The notes: a model not told the origin generated them from the letters alone. 64,000 nt of DNA from Pseudothioclava nitratireducens (GCF_029210495.1 NZ_JARGDK010000003.1:248001-312000), one strand, 5' to 3'; counted from the stretch's first letter, positions 24,165 to 33,156 are shown. Translations and numbers: made by a program.

Positions 24165-24836
24165 TCAGATCTCCTTGCGACGCGGCGCGGCTGGCTGCCC
24201 GGTCGTGGCCACTGGCAACACGGGTCCGCAGAGTTGCTCGACCATCAGCGCCCCAATCTGCGCCTCTCGCGCGATGCGCCCCTCTGTCCAGCTTAGGAAC
24301 AGCGAAACCGGCATGGCGATACCAAGCCCCATCGCCGTCGTCAAAAGAGCCACCCAAATGCCACCTGCAAGCTGCGCGGGATCGACCGTTGCGCCGCCGG
24401 CCTGCAATGCCTGAAATGCCTCGATCATGCCCAGCACCGTGCCGAACAGACCCAGCAGCGGCGCAGTCTGCGCGACGGCATCCAAGAGCCGCATTCCGAC
24501 TTCGGCGCGTGCAGCATGGGCCTCTGCCTCGGCCTGTAGGCGGGGGCGCAACGAGTCCGGAGCCTCGGCAAGCATCGCGCGCAGCGCCAGACGCGCCAAT
24601 GGGTTCCGCGCTTGCGTCAAAGTTTGCCGCGCTGCCTCGCGTTGGCCGTCTTGCCAAAGCGCCAGCGCCGCCTCCAGCGCGGAATTTCTCCCAAGCCGCA
24701 GCACCATCAGATGCCACAGCTTCCACAGCACGGTAGCCCCCGCCAGAACCGACACGGCAAGCAATAGCCCCACAACCCAGCCGCCCAGCGCCACGAAATC
24801 CGCCACCGCGGCTTGCACGCTATAAATCCAGCTCAT
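24165..24836 (-). CDS. exbB: ExbB/TolQ/MotA-family proton channel protein
   Basis: The 223-residue protein has three TM segments (about 18-38, and two in the C-terminal half) and the ExbB core: AQTAPLLGLFGTVLGMIEAF and GGIWVALLTTAMGLGIAMPV, where the Thr residues line the proton path. The start is ATG 24836 (MSWIYSVQ), overlapping the upstream stop by 4 bp; the in-frame extension to 24914 belongs to the upstream gene. It is part of the heme-receptor transcript. Confidence 0.92.
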   Translation of the reverse strand: MSWIYSVQAAVADFVALGGWVVGLLLAVSVLAGATVLWKLWHLMVLRLGRNSALEAALALWQDGQREAARQTLTQARNPLARLALRAMLAEAPDSLRPRLQAEAEAHAARAEVGMRLLDAVAQTAPLLGLFGTVLGMIEAFQALQAGGATVDPAQLAGGIWVALLTTAMGLGIAMPVSLFLSWTEGRIAREAQIGALMVEQLCGPVLPVATTGQPAAPRRKEI

Positions 24837-25240
24837 CCCGTCACCTCCAGCCCCTCGACGCGCGAGCCGGGCACGAGTGCGGCGATGCAGTGGCCCTCTG
24901 GCGCACCTGCACATTGATCGGCACCGTTTATAAGGATTTGACCCAGCGCACCGCAGTCCGTGCCGGTCAGATCGAACTGGCGCAGGCGGGATTTGTCCTT
25001 GGGCAGGTCGCGGAATTCAAGCAACATGAGTCGCTCGACCCCGCCTTGGCGGGTAAAGACCACCGCCTCAAGCGTGAGCGCCGAAAGCGCTACCCCAAGC
25101 CCGTTTTCCGCCAGAAAGCTCAGCCGGCAGGCGTCGCCAACCTGATCCGCCCCGGCAAGCGTCAGGCCCAATCGGGGTCTTTCCTGCGCGTTTCCGACAA
25201 CCGGGAGCAGCGCGAGACACAGAAGCGCGGCCCTTACCAT
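24833..25240 (-). CDS. secreted small protein of unknown function in the heme uptake operon
   Basis: The 135-residue protein has a signal peptide (MVRAALLCLALLPVVGNAQ) and a mature domain with four cysteines (DACRLSF, TDCGALG, ADQCAGAPEGHC), a likely disulfide-stabilised beta sandwich. I do not recognise an enzyme. It is sandwiched with overlaps between the receptor gene (7 bp) and exbB (4 bp), so it is certainly co-translated with the heme import machinery. It may assist the receptor or TonB complex in the periplasm; this is inference from position. Confidence 0.75.
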   Translation of the reverse strand: MVRAALLCLALLPVVGNAQERPRLGLTLAGADQVGDACRLSFLAENGLGVALSALTLEAVVFTRQGGVERLMLLEFRDLPKDKSRLRQFDLTGTDCGALGQILINGADQCAGAPEGHCIAALVPGSRVEGLEVTG

Positions 25241-27330
25241 GTGATTGCCCGTGCAAGCGCGATCTTGACATTGCGCCCGGGCGCATTGTCGAGCGACAGA
25301 TTGCTGCGATAGGCCCGATCAAAGACATTCTCGACCGTGAGATTGACCTCGATCCCTTCCAGCGCACCGTCTTGTGGCTGCCAGCTCAGGAAGGCGTCAT
25401 GCACCGCATATCCCGGTGCCGAGGTGGTCGCGGAGGCCGTCGTGATCGCATCGAATCCCTGCACCCGCCAGCCCAGACGCAGCCCGTGATCGGGCAGCTT
25501 GGCCCCCAGCGTAAGCGCGACATTCTCCGCGGGCGTATCGGCCAGCGTCAGCCCCGTTGCCTTGTCGCGCGATTTCACCTGCGACCAGGCAAGCTGACCA
25601 AACCAGCGGTCCGCCTCATAGGCGGCCTCCAGCTCGGCGCCCCAGATTTTCGCGGAACCGACATTGTAGAAATAGGGCAGGCCCGCAGACCCGGCGGGAT
25701 TCGCCGCGATCAGATCGCTCAGGTCGTTGTGGAACAGTGTCGCCTTCGCGGTCAGGCTGTCACCCTCGGACCAAAGATCCTGCCCCTGCCATGTCACACC
25801 GACCTCAACCGTGGTGGCCTGCTCCTTGCGCAAGTTGAGGCTCGCGGTCCGCCCCGCGGCCCCGACGCCATCGGTCGAATACAGCTCGTCGAGCGTCGGC
25901 ATCCGCTCCGTGCGCGCGAGCGAGCCGAACAGCCCCCATTGCTCGTCGATCTTCCAGAGCGCGGCGATCTTGGGCGAAACTGCTGTGCCGGACTGTTTGG
26001 TGCCACCGGCGGCGGCGGCCGTCGCGTCCGGGCTGAGCCAGGACCGATCCACACGCAGGCCAGGCGTGATCGTCAGCCGGTCATTCCAGACGAACTCACC
26101 CTGGACATAGACACCAAGCTTGTCCTCTTCGCCGCCCGGATGAAAGGCCAGCGCACCGACCGAGGAGGTCGCAAACCGATCCTGATGCGAAAGCTGCGTG
26201 CCGAAAGTGATATAGTTTTCCCACGCCCCGGCACTTGCCTCGACGGTGTTTTCCAGCTTGATTGCGGTCGTTTCATAGCTGGCCTCGTTCGGACACAAAA
26301 CCTGCATCCGCCCCGAGCCGCACAGGAAGCCGTAGGAAAAGTTATCCCGCTCGGTGGAGGTTCTGGAATAGCTGAGCTGCGCTTCGAGATCGAGCCACGG
26401 GTTCCCTGAACCCTCATGCGCATAGGTCAGGCTGATCGTGTCATCAATCGCGCGCAGGTCCGAGGTCCCGAAGGCGGTGGCGACGGCGCCGCCCGTCTGA
26501 GCCACGGCCGCATCCGCAAGGTCGCTATCCGTGCGGGACAGGCTCAGAGTCAGGCGCTGGTCGTGATCCGTGCCGAACCAGTAATTGCCCTTGATCAAAC
26601 CCGACCAGCGGTCGCCCTCGGTCGAGGGGATGGTCGCGCCCGCCCCATCCTTCATATCCCCCGAGCGACCCAGCGAGAAACTCGCCAGCAGATCGGCATC
26701 CGCGCCGATCCGCTGCGCAAGCGTGACCGTCCCGATATTGCCCGCACCGTTGGTGTCATGCGCAAACTTGAACTTCACGCTGCCAGTCCCCGCATCAGCG
26801 AGAAAATCGCTTGCGTCCTTGGTGGTGAAGTTCACGACGCCGCCGATGGCGCCCGAACCGTAAAGCGTCGAAGAGGCGGGACCGCGCAGCACTTCGACAC
26901 GTTTGTAAAGCTCCGGGTCGCCAAAGAACGAGCCGGTCCGGTATTGCTCGAAGAACTTCACCGCACCGTCCACAGTGACGATGATCCGGTTCTGGCTGCC
27001 AGCCTGTTCGGCGTTGCCGATGCCACGGATATTGAAGGCCTGTCCAAGTGCGCGCGCCGAGGCCCCGGCCGTCTGCACGCCCGGCACATTGGCGAAGAGC
27101 TCGCCGATCGTGCGCGGCTGTTCGCTGTCCAGATCCTCTTGCTCAAGGACAGATACCGCCTGCGGCGTGTCGATGGCCACTTTCGGCGCACCCCAGCCAA
27201 AGACCATGCGGCCCAGAAGCGTGAACACATCCCCCGGCTCCTGTGCCGCAGCGGGCGCCGGAACCGCAAGCAGCGCGGCGAAGGTAACAGATGTAAGAAG
27301 TTGCCCGCGACGGGCGATATGACGTGCCAT
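25234..27330 (-). CDS. hmuR: TonB-dependent heme/hemoglobin receptor
   Basis: A 698-residue outer-membrane receptor with signal peptide (MARHIARRGQLLTSVTFAAL to AQA), a plug domain with a TonB box-like N-terminus, TIGELFANVPGVQTAG, FNIRGIGNAEQ and VEVLRGPASSTLYGSGAIGG, and a 22-strand-type barrel ending with an aromatic C-terminal residue (ARAITW). It fits the hemoglobin/transferrin/lactoferrin receptor group. The start is ATG 27330; upstream in-frame sequence is the control region. The divergent hmuSTUV genes indicate heme as substrate. Confidence 0.9.
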   Translation of the reverse strand: MARHIARRGQLLTSVTFAALLAVPAPAAAQEPGDVFTLLGRMVFGWGAPKVAIDTPQAVSVLEQEDLDSEQPRTIGELFANVPGVQTAGASARALGQAFNIRGIGNAEQAGSQNRIIVTVDGAVKFFEQYRTGSFFGDPELYKRVEVLRGPASSTLYGSGAIGGVVNFTTKDASDFLADAGTGSVKFKFAHDTNGAGNIGTVTLAQRIGADADLLASFSLGRSGDMKDGAGATIPSTEGDRWSGLIKGNYWFGTDHDQRLTLSLSRTDSDLADAAVAQTGGAVATAFGTSDLRAIDDTISLTYAHEGSGNPWLDLEAQLSYSRTSTERDNFSYGFLCGSGRMQVLCPNEASYETTAIKLENTVEASAGAWENYITFGTQLSHQDRFATSSVGALAFHPGGEEDKLGVYVQGEFVWNDRLTITPGLRVDRSWLSPDATAAAAGGTKQSGTAVSPKIAALWKIDEQWGLFGSLARTERMPTLDELYSTDGVGAAGRTASLNLRKEQATTVEVGVTWQGQDLWSEGDSLTAKATLFHNDLSDLIAANPAGSAGLPYFYNVGSAKIWGAELEAAYEADRWFGQLAWSQVKSRDKATGLTLADTPAENVALTLGAKLPDHGLRLGWRVQGFDAITTASATTSAPGYAVHDAFLSWQPQDGALEGIEVNLTVENVFDRAYRSNLSLDNAPGRNVKIALARAITW

Positions 27331-27421
27331 GATGTCCCCTATGTCTTTCTGCCGGGGGCTGGCACGAAGCTGGCGGTGCAGAATCTGTCTTGATCTCTCT
27401 GTGCCGGGGGGATAGAGAATC

Positions 27422-27455
27422 TGACAAATACAGTCAAGTATATCTGCGAGATATA
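27422..27455. promoter_or_regulatory. candidate iron-responsive operators in the hmuR-hmuS divergent region
   Basis: Two elements sit side by side. TGACAAATACAGTCA (27422-27436) fits TGA-N9-TCA, the form of RirA IRO boxes. TATATCTGCGAGATATA (27439-27455) is a perfect 7-3-7 inverted repeat of unknown specificity (Irr, Fur or another regulator). Both lie in the 199-base gap between the two heme transcripts and could control both. Nothing else is distinct in the gap. Confidence 0.5.
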
Positions 27456-27529
27456 TTTCCCATTCTGCGCCCAGCCCGAGGCCCCGCCTCACGCCAGATC
27501 AGCGCCAGCATCTGACGAGAGGACCGACC

Positions 27530-28573
27530 ATGGCCGCCGATGGCACTGCACCTGAACTGCTGACCCCCGCCCGAATCCGCATGCTGCGGGATCAGGATCA
27601 AAATCTGCGCGCGCGTGATTTCGCGGCCCGCCACGGCTTGGCCGAGGCCGAACTGATCGCCGCGCAGGTTGGCCACGGCGCCACAGCAATCGCCGCCCAT
27701 CCGGATGCGCTGATCCCTCTGGTGCGTGAGATGGGCGACGTTCTGGCGCTGACGCGCAACGAGGCCTGCGTGATCGAGCGGCGCGGGATCTATACGGATT
27801 ACCACTCGGGCGCGCATGCCCAGATGGTGCTTGGACCGGAAATCGACCTGCGCATCTTTGCGAAACACTGGGTTCATGCCTTCGCGCTCAGCGAGGGAGA
27901 AAAGCGCTCCGTGCAGGTGTTCGACGCCGCAGGGGATGCGGTTCACAAGGTGCATCTGAAACCCGAAAGCGATGTCGCCGCCTTTGACCGGCTAGTCGCG
28001 GCACTGGCCCTGCCGGAGCAAAGCGACCGGATTGATCTTACTCCCCGCGCCCAGGTTGAAGCCGCCAAAGCGGACCCGACCAAAGCCGAGACCCTGCGGT
28101 CCGAATGGGCGCAGATGACCGACATCCATCAGTTCCTGCGCCTTGTGAGCAAGCTCAAAATGAACCGGCTCGGCGCGTATCGCGTGGCGGGGGCGCCGCT
28201 GGCGACGCCGATGGCGCCCCCGTCCGTGCGCGCACTGCTGGAGACCTGCGCCTCGCAGGCGATCCCGCTGATGATTTTCGTCGGCAATATGGGCTGCATC
28301 GAGATTCACGGCGGCCTGATCGAAACCGTCGCCCCGATGGGCCCGTGGATCAACGTCATGGACCCACGCTTCAACCTGCATCTGCGCGATGACCAAATCT
28401 CCGAAGTCTGGCTGGTGGATAAACCGACCAAAAACGGCCCCGCGCGCAGCCTCGAAGCCTTCGATGCGAAGGGGGGCCTGATCCTCCAGATTTTCGCCTC
28501 ACGCAAGGATGGCGGCGTTGCAGAGTTCAACGCGATGCTGGAAGGGCTGGCCCGCCTCGGAGGCACAGCATGA
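27530..28573 (+). CDS. hmuS: HemS/HmuS-type cytoplasmic heme-handling protein
   Basis: The 347-residue protein has the duplicated HemS fold: first half QVGHGATAI, NEACVIERRGIYTDYHSGAH and DLRIFAKHWVHAFAL; second half MIFVGNMGCIEIHGGLIETV with the likely axial heme His, then WINVMDPRFNLHLRDDQI. Family members bind heme delivered by HmuUV and traffic or degrade it. It is the first gene of hmuSTUV and overlaps hmuT by 4 bp. Whether it degrades heme or only carries it cannot be read from sequence. Confidence 0.93.
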   Translation: MAADGTAPELLTPARIRMLRDQDQNLRARDFAARHGLAEAELIAAQVGHGATAIAAHPDALIPLVREMGDVLALTRNEACVIERRGIYTDYHSGAHAQMVLGPEIDLRIFAKHWVHAFALSEGEKRSVQVFDAAGDAVHKVHLKPESDVAAFDRLVAALALPEQSDRIDLTPRAQVEAAKADPTKAETLRSEWAQMTDIHQFLRLVSKLKMNRLGAYRVAGAPLATPMAPPSVRALLETCASQAIPLMIFVGNMGCIEIHGGLIETVAPMGPWINVMDPRFNLHLRDDQISEVWLVDKPTKNGPARSLEAFDAKGGLILQIFASRKDGGVAEFNAMLEGLARLGGTA

Positions 28574-29415
28574 GGGCGCTCACACTTATCGCGCTGCTGC
28601 TGGGCGCTGGCCCCGCGCAGGCCGAGCCTGAGCGCATCGTCGCCCTTGGCGGGGCCGTGACCGAGATCGTCGTGGCGCTCGGAGCACAGGACCGACTTGT
28701 CGGGCGCGATACGACCTCGACCTATCCGCCCTCTGTCACCGATCTGCCCGATGTCGGCTATGTGCGCGCGCTTTCGCCGGAAGGCGTGCTGGCGCTCGGC
28801 CCCGATCTGATCCTTGCCGAGGCGACAGCGGGTCCACCCGAAGCGATCGAGGTGCTCCGGGCGGCGGGCGTGAACTATGTCGCCCTGCCCGAAACCAACT
28901 CGCCCGATGGCGTTCTGGAGAAATTCTCCGTGGTCGGAGCCGCGCTGGGGCGCACCGCCGAAGCCGAGGCCCTGAGCGCCGATTTCCGTCAGGACATGGA
29001 CGCCCTGCACATCAAGGCGCAGTCGGTTTCCAAACAGCGTCGCGTTCTGTTCGTTCTAAGCATTCAGGGCGGGCGCGTGATGGTCGGCGGCGAAGGCTCC
29101 TCTGCCGGCGCGATCATCGCGCTGGCCGGGGGCATCAACGCGGTGAGCGACCTCAAGGGTTACAAGCAGATCACCGATGAAGCCCTCCTCGAAGCCGCGC
29201 CCGATGTCATTCTGATGATGGACCGCGAGGGCGATCTGGCGCTGACCGAGGCCGATATTCGCACCCATCCCGCGCTGGGCGCGACACCGGCAGCGCAGGC
29301 CGGTGCGATCCTGCGGATGGACGGGATGAAACTGCTGGGGTTTGGCCCGCGCACGCCCGAAGCCGCCGCAGACCTGTTGGACGCACTTTATCCCGCGACC
29401 GGGGGGCAAGGCTGA
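28570..29415 (+). CDS. hmuT: hemin ABC transporter, periplasmic binding protein
   Basis: The 281-residue protein has a signal peptide (MRALTLIALLLGAGPAQA) and a class III binding fold: RIVALGGAVTEIVVALGAQD, VGRDTTSTYPP with the Tyr expected to ligate heme, and a C-terminal LGFGPRTPEAAADLLDALYP. It receives heme from the outer membrane and passes it to HmuU. Overlaps with hmuS and a one-base gap to hmuU mark a single operon. Confidence 0.93.
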   Translation: MRALTLIALLLGAGPAQAEPERIVALGGAVTEIVVALGAQDRLVGRDTTSTYPPSVTDLPDVGYVRALSPEGVLALGPDLILAEATAGPPEAIEVLRAAGVNYVALPETNSPDGVLEKFSVVGAALGRTAEAEALSADFRQDMDALHIKAQSVSKQRRVLFVLSIQGGRVMVGGEGSSAGAIIALAGGINAVSDLKGYKQITDEALLEAAPDVILMMDREGDLALTEADIRTHPALGATPAAQAGAILRMDGMKLLGFGPRTPEAAADLLDALYPATGGQG

Positions 29416-29416
29416 G

Positions 29417-30478
29417 ATGGCGATGGCAAGCCTTGACCTGATGGCCCGGCCCGAGCGCATGCGCGGTGGGTTGCGCCCCGCATTGATCGCACTCTTGATG
29501 TTGGCCTCGATCCTGTCAGTGACCACCGGGGCTGCGGGTGTTTCGCTCGCCCATGTCACTGCGGACTGGATCACAGGGAAAGAGATCGGCCTGCGCGAAA
29601 GGGTGGTGCTGTTCGACATCCGGCTGCCACGACTCGCTATGGCCGTGATGGTGGGTGCGGCGCTCGCGGTGGCGGGCGCGGTGATGCAGGGGCTGTTTCG
29701 GAACCCTCTCGCCGATCCGGGGATCGTCGGTGTCGGCGCTGGGGCCGGACTGGGCGCGGTGGCTTCGATCGTCTTGGGCGGTATGCTGCCCGGCGCGCTT
29801 GCCGCGACGCTTGGTCCGCATCTCGTCCCGGTCGCAGCCTTCCTCGGCGCTTGGGCCGCAACGTTGTTGCTCTACCGCGTCGCAAGCCGGGCCGGGCGCA
29901 CCTCGGTCGCAACGCTGCTTCTGGCGGGGATCGCCATGGCGGCGATGGCGGGTGCGTTGACCGGGGTGCTGACCTATCTGGCCGATGACCAGCAACTCCG
30001 CGATCTGACTTTCTGGGGCATGGGGTCTCTGGCGGGCGCAAGCTGGTCGAAGCTCGCAGTGGCGACGGGACTGATCGTGCCCGCGCTGATCCTCGCGCCG
30101 CAGCTGGCGCGGGGTCTCAATGCACTGGCACTCGGCGAAGCGGCTGCCGCGCATATGGGCACGGATGTTGAACGGCTCAAACGCCACTGCGTCCTCGCCG
30201 TGGCTGCGCTGGCCGGCGCATCCGTCGCGCTGGCGGGTGGGATCGGCTTTGTCGGGATCGTCGTGCCGCATCTGCTGCGCCTCATCGCCGGACCCGATCA
30301 CCGGCGCCTTCTGGTCGATTCAGCGCTGCTCGGAGCCGCGCTGCTGGTGCTGGCAGATCTGATCGCCCGCCTCATCGTGAGCCCCGCCGAGATGCCAATC
30401 GGGATCGTCACCGCCATCCTCGGCGCCCCCGTCTTCCTGTGGATCTTGCTCCAGCGGCGCAGCTTCGGGAGCCTCTGA
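29417..30478 (+). CDS. hmuU: hemin ABC transporter, permease
   Basis: A 353-residue FecCD-family permease with about nine to ten TM helices. Typical motifs are DIRLPRLAMAVMVGAALAVA, GAVMQGLFRNPLADPGIVGV and GFVGIVVPHLLRLIAGPDHR. The ATG at 29417 is followed by an in-frame ATG 6 bases later; both begin before the first TM helix. An extension into hmuT is rejected. It works with HmuV and HmuT. Confidence 0.94.
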   Translation: MAMASLDLMARPERMRGGLRPALIALLMLASILSVTTGAAGVSLAHVTADWITGKEIGLRERVVLFDIRLPRLAMAVMVGAALAVAGAVMQGLFRNPLADPGIVGVGAGAGLGAVASIVLGGMLPGALAATLGPHLVPVAAFLGAWAATLLLYRVASRAGRTSVATLLLAGIAMAAMAGALTGVLTYLADDQQLRDLTFWGMGSLAGASWSKLAVATGLIVPALILAPQLARGLNALALGEAAAAHMGTDVERLKRHCVLAVAALAGASVALAGGIGFVGIVVPHLLRLIAGPDHRRLLVDSALLGAALLVLADLIARLIVSPAEMPIGIVTAILGAPVFLWILLQRRSFGSL

Positions 30479-30479
30479 C

Positions 30480-31250
30480 ATGCTGCGCATCTCGGATTTG
30501 CATCTAAGCCTTGGTCGCACAAAGCTTTTGCACGGGCTCGATCTTGACGCGCATCCCGGAGAGATTACCGCGATCCTCGGCCCCAACGGATCGGGCAAAT
30601 CAACGCTTCTGCGCGCCTGCGCGGGCGAATTGCCCTATACTGGTTCAATCAGGCTACAAGGTCATGAGATCGCGCAGACAGCGCCATGGCGGCTGGCGGC
30701 GCTGCGCGGGGTGCTTGAACAATCACCCTCGGTCGCGTTTCCCTTCACGCTGCGCGAACTCGTCCAGCTTGGGCTTCACGCGGGGATCGAGGCAGAACAG
30801 GACGAGATCGTGATCGCCGCACTCGCAGAAGTCGGCTTGGCTGGCATGGCGGACCGCCCGATCCACGCGCTGTCGGGCGGACAACAGGCGCGCGCGCATC
30901 TGGCGCGTGTACGGGCGCAAATCTGGCGCGCCCAAAGCCATTCCGGCCCACGATGGCTTTTGCTGGACGAGCCGATGGCAAGCCTCGACATCGGCCACCA
31001 GATGGCGCTCGTTGCGATCCTGCGCCGCTTCGCAGCCGAGGGCGGCGGCGTGGTTACGGTCATGCACGACCTCAACCTGAGCGCGCAAATCGCGGATCGC
31101 ATGGTTCTCATGGCGAAAGGAAAGGTCGTCGCCTCGGGTCCACCCCGCGCCGTGATGCGCGATGAGATCCTCTCAGCGGTCTATGGGTGCCCGCTGCGTG
31201 TCGGCGTCAGCCCGGCGACCTTGCCATGGCTGGTCCCGGCCTTTGTCTGA
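30480..31250 (+). CDS. hmuV: hemin ABC transporter, ATP-binding protein
   Basis: A 256-residue ABC ATPase with Walker A ILGPNGSGKSTLLRA, signature ALSGGQQARAHLARVRAQIW, Walker B WLLLDEPMASLD and switch His in VMHDLNLSAQ. It starts one base after the hmuU stop. It is the last gene of the heme operon; no classic terminator is visible in the 161-base gap after it. Confidence 0.94.
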   Translation: MLRISDLHLSLGRTKLLHGLDLDAHPGEITAILGPNGSGKSTLLRACAGELPYTGSIRLQGHEIAQTAPWRLAALRGVLEQSPSVAFPFTLRELVQLGLHAGIEAEQDEIVIAALAEVGLAGMADRPIHALSGGQQARAHLARVRAQIWRAQSHSGPRWLLLDEPMASLDIGHQMALVAILRRFAAEGGGVVTVMHDLNLSAQIADRMVLMAKGKVVASGPPRAVMRDEILSAVYGCPLRVGVSPATLPWLVPAFV

Positions 31251-31337
31251 GCCGGGCAAGACCGCCTGTTCACGCCACGTCTCCGGCGGCGCGACAATGG
31301 ACGGGGGCGTCTGACTTGAGCGCGACATCGCATGCGC

Positions 31338-31350
31338 GTTATAAAATAAC
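31338..31350 (+). promoter_or_regulatory. candidate Zur box upstream of the DUF1007/NicO pair
   Basis: GTTATAAAATAAC is an almost perfect inverted repeat and differs by one base from the GTTATANTATAAC core of proteobacterial Zur operators. It stands in an AT-rich patch 62 bases before the ATG at 31412. Zur binding here is inferred. Confidence 0.55.
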
Positions 31351-31411
31351 ATCTCTGAGAGCCAGGCCCAACCGTCTTGCCGCGCGACGCCAAGGCACGA
31401 TACATCAAGCC

Positions 31412-32074
31412 ATGATTCAGATGCGTTCCTTGCTCCTTGCGGCCTCGCTTTGCCTGCTGACAGTGCCCTCGGCACAAGCCCATCCGCATCTCTTCGTCGA
31501 TGTCTCTCACACGCTTTTGTTCGACGATCAGGGTCGACTTATCGGGCTGCGCGCGCGCTGGAGCTACGACGAGATGTTCTCCCTGCTGATGGTCGAGGAC
31601 GGGGAATATGACAGCGATGGAGATGGCCGCGTGACCGGGGCCGAGCTGGCACGGTTTCAGCTCTGGGATGCCGATTGGCCAGCGGACTATGGCGGCGATG
31701 TGGAGATCACGCTCGACGGGCGCGCGGTGCCACTACAGGGGCCGGACGACTGGGCAGCGGAGTGGCAAGAGGGCCGCGCTGTTTCGATTCATACCCGACG
31801 GCTCGCCATCCCGCTCGACATAACCGGGGCCGAACTGGAAATTCGCCCCTACGATCCCGACTTCTATGTCGATTACTCGATTGTCGATGCGCCTGCCTAT
31901 TCTGGCCGCGACGATTGCGCGGGCGATATCTATGAACCCGATCCCGACGCGGTTCCTCAAGAGCTGGCCGATGCCATCGCGGAGCTTGGAGCCGAGACGA
32001 CCCCCGGAGAGGCAGGACTTCCCGCCGTCGGCAGGCTTTACGCGGAACTGGAGCGCATCCGGTGCGGCAACTAA
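31412..32074 (+). CDS. DUF1007-family periplasmic protein
   Basis: The 220-residue protein has a signal peptide (MIQMRSLLLAASLCLLTVPS to QA) and the DUF1007 start HPHLFVDVSHTLLFDDQGRL. An EF-hand-like loop DSDGDGRVTGAE (about residues 68-79) suggests Ca or other metal binding. The C-terminal part has two Cys (DDCAGDIY, RIRCGN). DUF1007 genes usually precede NicO/RcnA-type metal permeases, as here, with a 13-bp overlap. An ATG at 31421 is an alternative start. The metal is not determined; the Zur-like box suggests zinc. Confidence 0.85.
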   Translation: MIQMRSLLLAASLCLLTVPSAQAHPHLFVDVSHTLLFDDQGRLIGLRARWSYDEMFSLLMVEDGEYDSDGDGRVTGAELARFQLWDADWPADYGGDVEITLDGRAVPLQGPDDWAAEWQEGRAVSIHTRRLAIPLDITGAELEIRPYDPDFYVDYSIVDAPAYSGRDDCAGDIYEPDPDAVPQELADAIAELGAETTPGEAGLPAVGRLYAELERIRCGN

Positions 32075-32964
32075 GCGCTATCGTTCTCACGGTAACATTG
32101 GCCGGGATTGTCTGGGTGGCATGGTCAATGGGGCTGTTTGCGTTCTTGCGCAGCGAGCTGATCGAGGCGCAACGCGCCTTTCAGTCAGTTCTGGCAGGCA
32201 CGGTCCGAGCCCTCAAGGCGGACGAGCCCGGCGCGGCTCTTGCGCTTGTCGCAATCGGGTTCCTGTACGGCCTCCTCCATGCGGCAGGACCCGGTCATGG
32301 AAAGGTCGTGCTCGGTGCATGGGCATTTTCGACGCGCGCGCGCCTCGCCAAAGTCGCAGTCATCACCCTGATGGCAAGTCTCGCGCAATCCATCGTTGCC
32401 ATCGTGCTGGTGCTGGCTGGGGCGTGGCTGTTCGAGATGGGCCGCACAGAGCTCACCGCACTTTCGGACGATGCCCTGCCGAAGATCGGCAACTGGGTTC
32501 TGGTGGGACTGGGCCTGTGGTTGATTCTGCGCGCGGGCTGGAGCGTCAGGCGCCTTTGGACTGCTAGACCCGGCACCGATGAGCGCAGGGCCATACCCGC
32601 AGCGCCGGGGGACGACCAGCCCGGCGGGTGCGGCTGCGGCCACGCGCATGCGCCCGCGCCCGAGATCGCCGCGCGCGCCTCGCTGCCCGAGGCGCTTCTG
32701 CTGGTTGCCGGTATCGCGCTAAGGCCCTGCACCGGGGCGGTGTTCGTCATGCTGCTCACCGTGCTGATCGGCGCACCGATGATCGGTGCCCTCTCCGTTA
32801 TGGCGATGGGTCTTGGGACCGCCCTGATCACGCTCGTCATTGCGATAGGCAGCTCAAGCCTCGGCAGCCGTGCCCTCGCACCTGGTCAGGCCCGTATCCT
32901 CCAACATGCGAGCGCATTTGCACAAGCCGTCATCGGCGGGATTATCGTGGTTCTCTATATCTGA
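32062..32964 (+). CDS. NicO/RcnA-type nickel/cobalt (or zinc) permease
   Basis: A 300-residue membrane protein with about six TM helices: IGFLYGLLHAAGPGHGKVVL carries the family HxxGPGHGK motif, ALRPCTGAVFVMLLTVLIGA the second conserved block, and the central loop GCGCGHAHAPAPE is a His/Cys metal-binding patch. The start is GTG 32062, inside the DUF1007 gene. The family is annotated for Ni/Co transport or efflux; the Zur-like operator upstream argues that this pair may handle zinc under limitation. Confidence 0.88.
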   Translation: MRQLSAIVLTVTLAGIVWVAWSMGLFAFLRSELIEAQRAFQSVLAGTVRALKADEPGAALALVAIGFLYGLLHAAGPGHGKVVLGAWAFSTRARLAKVAVITLMASLAQSIVAIVLVLAGAWLFEMGRTELTALSDDALPKIGNWVLVGLGLWLILRAGWSVRRLWTARPGTDERRAIPAAPGDDQPGGCGCGHAHAPAPEIAARASLPEALLLVAGIALRPCTGAVFVMLLTVLIGAPMIGALSVMAMGLGTALITLVIAIGSSSLGSRALAPGQARILQHASAFAQAVIGGIIVVLYI

Positions 32965-33028
32965 ACGCAGCCCAAAGACCCCCGCCCAACCCTACGGTTC
33001 CGCAGCGGTTCCATGCCGAGAAGCAAAG

Positions 33029-33060
33029 AAAAAGGCCACCCCGTGTCGGGTGGCCTTTTT
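33029..33060. terminator. bidirectional terminator between NicO and tRNA-Thr
   Basis: AAAAAGGCCACCC and GGGTGGCCTTTTT pair perfectly around a short loop, with T-runs on both strands. It ends the NicO transcript and the facing tRNA transcript. Confidence 0.88.
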
Positions 33061-33080
33061 CTTTTATACCACAGTGTTAG

Positions 33081-33156
33081 TGGTGCCGGTGAAGGGACTC
33101 GAACCCCCGACCCCATCATTACGAATGACGTGCTCTACCAGCTGAGCTACACCGGC
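33081..33156 (-). tRNA. tRNA-Thr (anticodon CGT)
   Basis: A full cloverleaf reads on the minus strand: acceptor GCCGGTG/CACCGGC, D arm GCTC...GAGC, anticodon stem CGTCA/TGATG with loop TTCGTAA (anticodon CGT, codon ACG), T loop TTCGAGT, and an encoded CCA end. 76 bases. Confidence 0.97.
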
